Source of the DNA: Motacilla alba alba
Taxonomy: Eukaryota > Chordata > Aves > Passeriformes > Motacillidae
Direction: 5' to 3'
Assembly: GCF_015832195.1 (NCBI RefSeq)
Contig: NC_052018.1
Coordinates: 29,788,115 to 29,852,114, forward strand
Length of the DNA: 64,000 nucleotides
Each line of letters starts with the position of its first letter. Position 1 is the stretch's first letter. This document shows, one piece after another, positions 50,416-61,100 of the stretch. The position numbers and the translations under genes are program-made. The notes under the pieces are model-generated. The model worked only from the letters and a program-made list of their open reading frames with translations, ran no database searches and was not told the DNA's origin.

Positions 50416-53400
50416 AATATAACATCAGTAGAACTTCATAATGAATATGGATTCCACTTCACCCCTATATCCATCCCATAGGGGGATTGAGAAGCCCCTG
50501 AGTGGATGGGTTTGTGTGCAGGGTGAGACCAGCCCTGGTGCAGAGTCTGGAGAGCAGTGCTCCTTGGAGAAGGATTTTAGCTTGAAGAGCTGTGGCTCAG
50601 GTGTCCTGAATGGCACTAAGCATGTTCCTGGAATTTAACAACCTAAGAAATAATTACTAGCTGTTTGCAGACCCCCAACAACTCTTAATGGCTGAGGAAG
50701 TAAATAAGGACCAAAGGGCAGTAACACTACAACAGTTTTGTTCAACAACTCTCTACAATTAAATCCCCCTGTACAAAGGGAAGGCAAGAAAACTGGAAAT
50801 GAGCTAGTGAGTGAGGATCCCTGCAGTGAGCCATGCTTTAGAAATCACAGCCAGCCAGTGACTATGGAAACCTTACACTATCCTAACGGAATAAATAATT
50901 TAGGAAAGACCCATATTAAAGACTGAATGTCTCTCCTGGGCTCAGACAGATAGATGGACTTCTTCCCTTGGGTAGATAATTTCTGTCTTGTTTAACAAAG
51001 TGCAGCCCCATCCAGCATTTCAGTGAGAAGTAGCACCAGATTCACAGAGCTTTTCCTCTTTTCAGCAGCCAGTGCTTCACCCACACAAAACAAAGATAAT
51101 ATTGAATTAACCTCATCTGTAGTAGAGCACGTGCAAGCAAGCACGCTTTAGCTGCCTAGCTAGAGAAAAATGAAGGGTTTTTTAGGATAAAAATGTATCT
51201 GGCAAAACAAGTGCACTGGCCTGTGCCTTGCTGTTGGTTACGTGGCAGCCCAGCTGAAGCCCCTCCTGCCATTGCTGCTGCCTCTAGCTGAACTTGAGAA
51301 GGATGAGGATGGGCACTGAGGCATTGCTGCGTGCTCTGTGCCTGCACAGCCCCCTTTGCCGGGGCTCTGCTCCTGGTGCTAAAGGATAGTTGTAATGGGG
51401 AAGGAGAGAAAAGGCTGCTGCTCTCAGGGGGTTAATATTTCATCCCTTGTAGCAGAACTGGGGTCCAAGGGCAGAGGCCAATGGCCCCCATGTGTTATCA
51501 CTAAGGGATAACTGAACACCACCAGCAGTGCAGTTTCTTTCCCAAAGATTCTGTCTCTAAACAACACAATAGACTTACAAGCTACTTTTCTGCAGCTGAA
51601 TTGTTTTTTTTGGACTACATGCATTAGTAGCTTCAGTGTGTGCTGCCAAATTAAGAGATTGGGGAAAAAAAACCCTGTGGATGCCAAGCAATCCATCTTA
51701 AAAAGTCACCTGCATGTAGGAAATAAGGGATCCAGAAGTGCCCAAAAGCTAAATTTTACCAAAGGAGAAGGTAACATGTATAGTTTCAGCAAGTTCTTGC
51801 CTCTGTCCAGGTGATCTTCTTTTCTCTTTACTTGAATTGGCCCTTATTTCCCTTTCCACCTGTCCTTTTCTATAACTTTCCTTTTCCCCTTCACATTTGC
51901 ATTCCTAAAATAACAACCACAGTAACAATAAAAATGAAAACGAGAGGAAGAAAGGTAGTTCTGGAAGGAGGGCACATTTGACTCATCATTTACATGTTCT
52001 GCACTGATCTGGGCTTCTCCAGCTGGATGCTTGCTGGAACAGGATGCTGGTAGCACTGGCCAGCTGCACTGAATTATCCCATTTTCTAGGTTTTAAGGCA
52101 CTGCTATAGTAAGAGCAGAGGTGGCCTTTTATGTATTACCTCCCTCCCATTTCCAGCACACCCCATCCCAAAGGTTCTGCTTCCATTCCTCTGGGAAGTT
52201 AAATCCACAATGATCATCATCAGACAATAAGCGAGGTGCCATTCAGGCTCCTGGGAAAGCAAGGAAGGGAGCAGAGGGGTTAAACAAATGCTGGTAGCAT
52301 GAAGGCAGTGGGAACACGGAGAGTGGAAGGTTGCTTGGCCTTGGGGACCAGTTTCTGCAGGCCATTTTGAGGTAAGGATGTCAGGCTGTTTAAATGGGAG
52401 CAGCTGTCAGACAGTTCCTCATCCCAGAGGTTTGCCTGTAATGTTGGACTGAATTCCTTGATTAGAAAGTCCATTGCTGTGAAGGGACTAACTGGGAGCT
52501 TACATAGTATTTTTATTACCTGCAAAAAGCTGTTAAAACATTTCCTCCTGCAATTCCAATTTGTTCAAAATTTTCAATATTCTCTCTTGAAGTAGATTAA
52601 GCTGCATATAGAGTCCTTAAAAATCAAACATTGGGTAGTTTCCAAAGAGCCATAAAGCTAAGGTTGCAGGATGATAACAGTCATTTGTAAAAGCAAATAT
52701 GATAAAATGAACAGCTGCTTGCATGAAGTAGCACCACAGACTTCCTAATGACTAGATCAGTTCATTTGGGGTTTCAAAATAATTTGAGTTCTGCTCATCT
52801 GAGTGCTGTTAATTGATCAGAAAGTAAAGCTGATCACTGCTTGTTTTTCCCATGACATATATGCTTTAATAAATTATTGCTTGCAACTCTTGCAGTGTTA
52901 CTCATTATTGACTTCAGATACATCAGCTCGATGGATGGAAAAGACTGTTTACCAGAACCATTAATATCATTCTGAGGTTTTCTGAGGTTCTCTGCAGGAC
53001 CTTTCCTCTATAACAAACTCTCATCAATGACCCAGCAGTTTTCAGAAAACTGCCAAAATGTCTTTCATTATAAGATGTTGCAGGGAGTGCTTCCTAACAG
53101 AAGAATTTTCATGTGTTAAACACATTTGTTTGGCTATAGGTAACTAATAAATATATATCATTGGACTTCAGCTGCTGGTAAAGGCTTATTACATTCTTAA
53201 AAATACACACTTGTAGGTAACATTAGCATGCCTGAAACCATTAACCTCTACTTTCTGGACTTTTTTAGCAACTCTGCTCTTGTGGCAGCCTCCAGAGAAA
53301 AGGCACTTGACTTAGGAAACCCTCTCTTCTTGGGAAAGTTCTCATACAAGTTTGGAAACTTGCAGAAAACACATTTTTCTAAACTTCAGTGACACTCAAG

Positions 53401-55914
53401 AAACTGTTGGATGGAAGACTGGGGGAGGATGGAATGAAATAGGGACAAGGAGAAAGGAAAAAGAAAAAGAGGCACTTAAAAAGAGAGGTAGGGGGAAAAC
53501 TGCTGAAAAGGAAATGAGATAAGAAAATATGAAAGGAAAGCAGAAGAAGATGAAAAAATAAGTAGCACATATGTTTATTTTATAGGAAGTTGGCTGACAG
53601 GCTGAATTTCTGGTCTGGTCGGGGAATCAAAATTATGGTGGGATCTGGATGAAAAGTGAATAGCAAATATTTTAAATTAAGAACTCAAGAGACTGAAATC
53701 TGTTTGTAAAACTGTTTCAGAACAACAAAATACCATATTTTAAGACTGAAGTTTGTTGACAAATAATTTGCAAGCAGAAACCAGGCTAAATGTCTTGCAT
53801 AAGAAAGGACTAGAAAATACTTGCTCAGAAATACTGATGAAGTGAAAGACCATGTTCTGTTAGCAACTCTCCTCATTTTGCATTTCATTTGAAATAATGA
53901 GATAAATAACTTTGTGCCATTAAAAATGACATTAGATTTTCCTCTCCTGAAAGCAACCACACAGATATTTTTGTGGTTGGTGCTGATTTACATGATCCCT
54001 GTAAATTTGTGGCATGACAAATAGTAAATTCATTTTTCAGGGGTGACTTCAGCTTCACTTGTGATGGAAATGTGAGGATGGGGTAATAAGAGGAAAGGCT
54101 GTGTGTTGGTACCTGGGAGTTTTGGGCAGTACTACTGTGAGTCTTACTGACCTTATGCTCAGTGGAAAAATGACATCTTGGAGGCACCATACAACTACTG
54201 TAACATTTATTCAGAAGATGTGGTCTTTCCAAAGTGCATCAGCAGAATTATTGTGATTTTCTAATAAGAAAGGATGTCTGAAGAGAAAAGAGGAAGAGGA
54301 TTTTATTTGATAGCAGTATCAATTCCAAAACAAGTAATTGACTCTGCTGTTATCATCTGGCACTCAAAGAAGGAAGCATCTTTCAGAGTCTTGACAGAAA
54401 ATAAAAGGTGCTGGGTTTAAAATTGGCTACTTTTGTTATTCAAAATTTATCAGAGGGGATCCTAAAAACAGGAGAATTTTTCAGAACATGGAATTTACCC
54501 CTTGATGCATTTGTGGTCAGGCAGGTGGTGCTACAGGGAGCTGGGGAGTTGGTGACATTGGGACCAAGCCAGCAGTGGGGACTGAACTATGGGGCCAGTC
54601 TGTCCCATACCTGGGTGCAGCCCAGCCATGGCACTGTGGGGTGGCTCAGCCCACTGGTGTATGATTGGGAGGGATAAAACCTGCCCCATGGAGCTCATCC
54701 AAAAGGATACCACAACCTTAATACCTTCAGAAACTCTTATCTATTGTTTGTCTATTCTCTTTTATCTTTTACCTTACTGTTGGTAAGACAGTGCTAGGCT
54801 TTCCTACACTAGACATAGATTCAGTGCAGCAGCATGGAATTTTCACCCCAAAATTAATCTGGGATAATTCCTGGGCCTCTCTCATTGAAAATCTCTTTCC
54901 CTGATTTTAGCCCATTTTTTTTATTCTATCAGCTTCAAAGGAGATATGCAGTCCTGATTGGCATCACTGGCTCTAGAGCAGAAATGCACCCCTCGTTTCT
55001 AACAGAATGGTCTCCATATTTCATCATAAAGTCTTCTACTGGGAAACTGATTGCTTGCATGATAGCACTCTGATTTATAAAATCTGTGAAAAGGGGTATC
55101 TGTCAGAACAGATCTGTGGATTTTTTCTAATCTATAAATCAAGCAAAGCAATGAGGAGGTGAGGAAAAACTTTAACTCAGCATTATGTTTCCACAAAAAT
55201 AGAAAAATTCAACACTGTAAACCACAAACTGATCTAGTATGTGCTATGTGCCAGGCTTTGTTACAAGGTGAGTTAGATCTCTTATACATCTCTGGATCAT
55301 GATAGAGACAGGTCATCTCTCTGCTATACTTCAGAGAGGTTTGACATGTCAGTGGGAAGAAGGCAGCTAAAGTAACAGCAATCTGCTTTAAAGACATCTG
55401 TGCTGCCATCCAGACCAAAGTGTATGCAGAGCAAATGGCAGAGACAGTGTTTAAATGGTTACCTTTTGTGAAGGTCTTCATGTCTTTGCAAGCAACTCTA
55501 AGAAGAGCAGAGGCACTCAGAGAGAAGGCAGCAGTATTGGCCCAGCAAGGGAAACTCTGACTCAGTATTATCAGGAAAATAAGAGAAAAAACAGCAGGAG
55601 GGTGATCATTAACTGCCAGGGCGTGCCTTGCATTACTTTAGAGCTCACAGAAACAGAACTTAGCTAGGTCTTGGTGAGGAAACAAAGTTGCATTGAAGCC
55701 ATCTGACTCTATCACAATATTTTCTCATTGATGAAGTTAAACTGCAGTCTGGAGTCTGGTCAACAAGTTGGTTGAGCAAGTTGTAAGAGCTCAAAAGATC
55801 AAAAACATAAACAGAGTGTGAAGTGAAGAAGTAATGAGAATCAGATACCCTGGATTCCCAGCATTAGCAGGATATTGCAGTTTATGAGTGGTTTAAAAGC
55901 ACTGCTGAAGTCAC
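50416..55914. other. Intergenic, non-coding
   Basis: AT-rich sequence in which I see no gene. A purine-rich stretch lies at 53400-53560 (A/G-rich on plus), giving a spurious hydrophobic minus-strand ORF. The 54.4-54.7 kb patch is moderately GC-rich but has no LTR signature I could confirm. Confidence 0.5.
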
Positions 55915-56010
55915 AAAAACTGTTGAAGTTGGAAGGGGCCTCTGACAATAACTTTGTCCAACCTCCTGCTCATGCAGGACCACCTAGAGCCAATTTCCCG
56001 GGACTGTGTC
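55915..56010 (-). mobile_element. CR1 LINE, 3' segment (left of solo LTR)
   Basis: This is the CR1 3' end read antisense: 'gttgaagttggaaggggcctctgacaat', 'gtccaacctcctgctcatgcaggaccacctagagc', ending GGGACTGTGTC at the LTR junction. It is the left part of one CR1 copy that continues at 56412. Confidence 0.9.
56005..56010. repeat. Target site duplication, left copy
   Basis: TGTGTC directly precedes the LTR. The identical hexamer follows the LTR at 56412-56417. Confidence 0.85.
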
Positions 56011-56411
56011 TGTTGTGATGCACTAGATTGTTATTTGGATACTGCACTGAGTGTTGTGTTATACAAATGTTTCCCCCCTTTCCTCAGATGGTGTATCCCT
56101 CGGATAAGGTGGTCTTGTCCCTTGAAGCCCCTCCCTTCGCCCCTCCCCACTGTGTCCCCTTGGCTATGGCCTTCCGTCCCCGCCTCCCATTCCGTGGGTA
56201 TAAATGTCCCTTGAGTTTGGAGTTCTCCCTCTCTTCTTCACCTGGAAACCCTACGATGCAGATGTCCCCTTCCAGCTAATAAACAGGACATCAGAACCAC
56301 GTGGAGAAAGAGCGCTTCTCGTCCTTTACTTCGTCCATGTAGGATCCGTGCGGGCTTTAAATCCCAAGCTAGCCGGGGGGATTTACAGCCCGAAACCCAC
56401 GGGTTCCTTCA
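56011..56411 (+). mobile_element. Solo LTR of an endogenous retrovirus inserted in CR1
   Basis: A 401-bp element starts with TG (TGTTGTGATG) and ends with CA (GGTTCCTTCA). It is flanked by a perfect 6-bp target duplication. It carries a TATA box TATAAAT (56199-56205) and a polyadenylation signal AATAAA (56278-56283) 73 bp further on, so it is in plus orientation. Interrupted CR1 sequence resumes directly after it. There is no primer binding site or internal region, so it is a solo LTR left by LTR-LTR recombination. The 6-bp duplication fits class II (ERVK/alpha-beta-like) integration. CpG content is higher than in the surroundings, which suggests it is relatively young. Confidence 0.92.
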
Positions 56412-56935
56412 TGTGTCCAGAATTTCCAAGGAGACTTCTCAATCTCTCTGGGCAACCTGTGCCAGTGCTTGGCCACTCTCACAGAGAAAAAGTGGTTCCT
56501 GATGTTCAGATGGAATCACCTGTGTTTTGGGCCTTTTGCCTCACAGAGCACCACTGGAAAGAGCTGCCTCTGAGCTCTTTGCACCTCTCTTCAAATATTC
56601 ATACACATTGATGAGATCCTCCCTGAACTCTCTCACCCAGGATGAACAGTCCCAACTATTTCAGCCCTTTCTCATTACAGAGATGCTTCAGTCCCTTCGT
56701 GACCATTTGTTGGACCCTCTCCAGCATGTGCATGTCTCTTGTGTTCTGGGCAGCCCAGAACTGGACACAGCACTCCAAGTGGGGCCTCACCAACGGTGAG
56801 CAGAGGGGAAGGACCACCTCTCTAAACCTCCTAATGCAGCCCAGGATATCATTAGCTGTCTTTGCAGCAAGGGCATGCTGCTCTTTGTTTGGTGTCCACC
56901 ACCTGCCACTGGTCCCTCTTTGTTCTGCAAAGATG
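56412..56935 (-). mobile_element. CR1 LINE, 5'-ward segment (right of solo LTR)
   Basis: The CR1 copy continues after the LTR, starting with the duplicated TGTGTC: 'cttctcaatctctctgggcaacctgtgccagtgcttgg', 'agaaaaagtggttcctgatgttcag', 'catgtctcttgtgttctgggcagcccagaactggacacagcactcc' and 'ctaatgcagcccaggatatc'. It ends around 56935. With the left part it makes about 620 bp of CR1 in minus orientation. Confidence 0.92.
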
Positions 56936-57769
56936 ACTCCATCCTAAAACATGGGAAAGGCAATGCTGAGTGGCTAAGGCTGGGCAGGTGGTGGTCACTT
57001 ACTGCTGCAGAAGCACTAGCACTGCAGTAAGGGCTAACATGGACAGGCTGCCATCTCCTACACTGCAAGGTAGGGACCTAAATTTAATGTGTCTGAAAAA
57101 TGAGTTATAGTTCAAGAGTTGCATGTCACAGTAGTGTAACAGTGTGCTCCATGAAGAATTTTCTTTCTGCCTCTTGCAGTCATTAGTTTCATGCATGGAA
57201 ATCAAGAGCCTGCCTGAACAGGAGAAGAGCTGGAATTGTGATTTCACCAGAGCTTGTGTTCCATTATTACCATATGTTCTATTATAACCAAAATATAGAG
57301 CCTGCTCTGGAGTCAAAACTGTTTCTGTGCATCTGGATGGAGATAAATATTCAGGGAGAAAGAGTAGCTGTATAGTTATTTTTTAAAATTCTGTGAATAC
57401 TGTTTTTTCAGAAAGAATTCTTAAACCTGTAACATTTTACATTCATGAAAAGATTACCACCAGCATGTAACTGAGATATATAAAATCTTCATAATTTTAT
57501 CATTTATAAATATGATTTGAGATTTCCATTACACAAAATTTCATAAAATACAGGTGAATAGTTTATCATGTACATGATCCAGCCAGAAATAGAGATTTCA
57601 AAGTGAATTGTGAAACCTAATTTTATTTGGACTTTTTAAACAACTAGAAACATTTAACATATGATCCTGGTAAGCTCTTCCTGATATTTCAAGACATAGA
57701 CAAACTGAGTATGACCAACTGGATTGGGGCATACTAAATCTGACAGAGGAAAGGGGAAATACTCACACT
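56936..57769. other. Intergenic, non-coding
   Basis: AT-rich sequence without recognisable features. The 105-codon minus ORF at 56999-57316 resembles no known protein. Confidence 0.5.
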
Positions 57770-58130
57770 GGCCCCAAGTTGGTGTGAGGGTTAGTGTTCA
57801 GGTAACCAGCAAGGCTACAGCTCCAGGGGCTGGGGCTGGAAAAGGTATATCAAGGACACTGCACAAACATTGACCTCCACTTCTATCCAAACTGGGCCCC
57901 CCGTGGCGCTTGGGGCTTCAGCCTGCAAACTGGGGAAAGGGTTAAGGTTGAGTTTCAGAGAACCACAAAACCCGGATCTCTAGGGACACTGGGCCTGGAA
58001 AAGGTATGACATGGAGAGCATGGTACTGCACCAACATTTATCTCTCCACATCTTTCTCTTCTAGGCCACCCATGGAACCTCAGCATCTGTCCAAAGCTGC
58101 CATTAGGGTTTAGGGTTCAGGTGCAAGGAG
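57770..58130. repeat. Diverged tandem repeat, about 150-167 bp period, roughly 2.3 units
   Basis: Corresponding words recur in order. AGGGTTAGTGTTCAGG (57787), AGGGTTAAGGTT (57938) and AGGGTTTAGGGTTCAGG (58105) mark unit starts. CTGGAAAAGGTAT recurs at 57836 and 57994, followed by 'gcacaaacatt' and 'gcaccaacatt' and then a CTCCAC word. The copies are well diverged. It may be a small satellite-like array or an old segmental duplication. Confidence 0.7.
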
Positions 58131-61100
58131 GGACCCATCTGCCTAGTAAAGTGTGCATCTTTATTGTATGAGCTTCTGCAAGCAGACAGTGGTGGCTTTG
58201 ATTTGTCACTGTCTGTTCCCAGATAGATAGTCTACCAACTTACAGCAGCAATCTGCAGAATATCAAACAGAAGAGACAACTCAATGGCTTTCCTTCACTT
58301 CATCAAAGTCTTTGGTCTGATCTGATTAGGCTTGCAGGAAAGGGAAGTGTACATTACATATCAATGATTTTTTTTTCTTAATAGCATGTGCAGTATAAAC
58401 AGGGTGTACATAGCACAGCCAGCTTTTAAACCATTTCTGGTCTGAGTAGAACTTGATTACCAAAATAAAATTTTAACTTAAAAGATAAGGAGGAGGCTTT
58501 GTAATGGCTCTGTGTTTCGTAAGTGTATGACTGCATTTTATTTACCCAGATTTTCAATCTGATGAATATATTTCTTGTTAAAGTTGACATTTACTCTAAG
58601 AGATCCCAAGCAAGCTCCTTTGGAGACAAAAGTGGAGGGAGTGGGTGCTACTGCAGACCACAGCAGAACTCCTCACTAGCCCTTCCTGAAAGGGGATGTG
58701 ACCTTCTTGTGAAACCTTTGTCTCTTACCAAGGCAGGAAACCAAGCAGATTTTAGCTGGAAGTTGGTTCTGGCTGAAGACTGGGGAGACTGAACCCCAGG
58801 AGTCATTGCTAGTACCAGTAACCATGGTTATTTACACCCTTTCTCATGTGTGTTCTTTCCCTAGCTGCTGTGCCTCCTTGAATTTCATTTGCAACACTGT
58901 AAATCCCATTTCGCTGTCTTCGGGAAAGTCTGTGACCCGTGTCCTCTGGGACACAGAGACTGCTTGATTTGTGACCTGACCTTGCATGCTGCTTCTCACA
59001 AAGGAGAAAGGCTGCAAAGTGGTGTGCTCTGAAAAGAGCTCTTGAATTTTTGCATTTCATAGGGATTCAAGTAATGTAGATACTCCGAGGGGTTTGACTG
59101 ACCACATTCATGGCAGCCTCCAAGGTGTGGGGTGGAGATGAGTCCTCTCATCTTAGTAACTCATGATTCGGTAAGTACCCAAGGTACTGCAGAGGGAGAA
59201 TGGAAATCCTGCTCCAAGAAGCAAAAGAAATGTATCTGTATGAACTGTTTTTAATTTGCTTCCCTTAGGCCTTTACAGTGCAGTACAGGAAATGCTCATT
59301 TAGGCCCACAATATTTATAGGAAGATTGCAAAATCTATTAAATACTTTCTGTGCTAAATTAGGATGGACCAAAGTGCAGTGTCAATTTTTTTCTGGATTT
59401 TATCTTTAATTAATTCTTTATTTGTCTGTTTCTGTTTCTTGAATGTTCACTGAGTGCATTAGGTAACTGTATGAAATGTATTAACTGCAAACATCCATCT
59501 CTGACAAAATGTTATGATATCAATTCATAGCTTCCCCCTTTACTGGAACTGATGCATCTCTCATTTTCTTCACAGAATAAGTAAATAAGAAGCAAAAATA
59601 AAGAAAATACTATTTACAAATTATCAAATACATTTCATCTAAATCCAGCATTGTGAATCTACTCATATACTTAAAATTAGGTGCACAGTCAAGCACACAT
59701 CTAAACTTTGGTCTAGAAAATCTGTACACTCCAAAACTCTCCCAGACCTGGTGCTGTCTTTGCAGCCTGTCTGGTGCCCAGCTCCTGTCCTTTCCTTTGT
59801 TCTGCCTTCCCCCCAGGAACTTCTCTGTGAAGTTCATATCATCCTGTCCTGAATTACCCCCCCAGCCTACTGAGTTAGAAACCCAGGATGCTCAGCTTCT
59901 TGGTGGGTAATGTCCATTTGCATTGGGTAAACACTGTCTCAAAACATTTTCCCCAGCATGATTTTTCCGTGGTTGCAGTGGATTCAGTCATCATGTGTAG
60001 GATTTTCTCTAAGGTATGATTAGACATGCAAAGAAGAGAGTGTGAACTGGAGGGCCATATTAAAAATTTGTGGCACTGAAAATAATTCCAAAAGATTTAG
60101 AAATTGGAAATTGCCCTAATATCTACCACTAGGATGCAATCTGAGCTGAGGGGAGGTGTCTCTCTAAAGTAGGAAACAATGATGAACTGCATCTCTACCA
60201 AATGCTACTATTATTTTTCCACATTGAAATGCCGTGTTGTCTCCCAACAAGAATGAATGATTAAGAAAATGTGGGATTTATTTTTGTCTCCAGTTTTGAA
60301 ACACATAAATTCTGGACTCATTCTTTTTTTTAACTTCTGTGTGGGGGCTTGCTATTTAAAAGGAGGTGAATGGATTAAACTTGGCACTGATTTCCCTAGT
60401 GCTGTGAGAAATACTATTTCCCTGCAGTTTTGAAAAAACTCTCTCTGATTTAAGGGGATACTGTTTTGTTTCTTTAACTGCCGTTTCCACCGACTCCTTT
60501 TATTATGTAGTGTGAGGAAGATAATCAGCATTTTGTAAGAAGAGATCAGTGTTTTACCCAATTAGACAATGTCTTGGATCATCAAGAAGGTGGAGGTCCC
60601 AAACCTCTATGCCTATACTGATAGCTTTTGAAGTATTTGGCTAGTTCTGGTTGTGTATTTTGTGTATAACCCTTACTATATGCATAATAAGAATATGTAA
60701 AAAATTGCACATTTAGAGGCTCTGAACTTCAATATTGCTAGTCTTAAGCTGACTTAATCAAAAGCTACTATTTGACATCTTCTCTTTCTTCCTTTCCTCC
60801 CTGTGGCTTTCATAATTAGAAGTGTTTTTAAAAGTGAAATGTGTATTTTCAGACAACGTTTCTTAAATCATGAGTGTATTGACGTTGCTTACATCCTCCT
60901 TTCCTGTTTGTTTTTGAATATTCAACTTAACTGCAAGTTTCCTCTTTCTCCCGTGCTTACATTATTTTTTGCTTCCCAGTCTCTATTGTAAACTATGTAC
61001 CCTGGAAAACCTTTTCTTACAGTATGCACTGACATAAGTGTCATAGATTTATAGATGAGTACCTACAAACTTACTTGCAACATGTTCATCAGTTTTGCTT

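Noticed and set aside
55954..56947. Overlapping plus-strand ORFs of 83-135 codons
   Set aside because: They are antisense translation of CR1 and read-through of the solo LTR, not genes.
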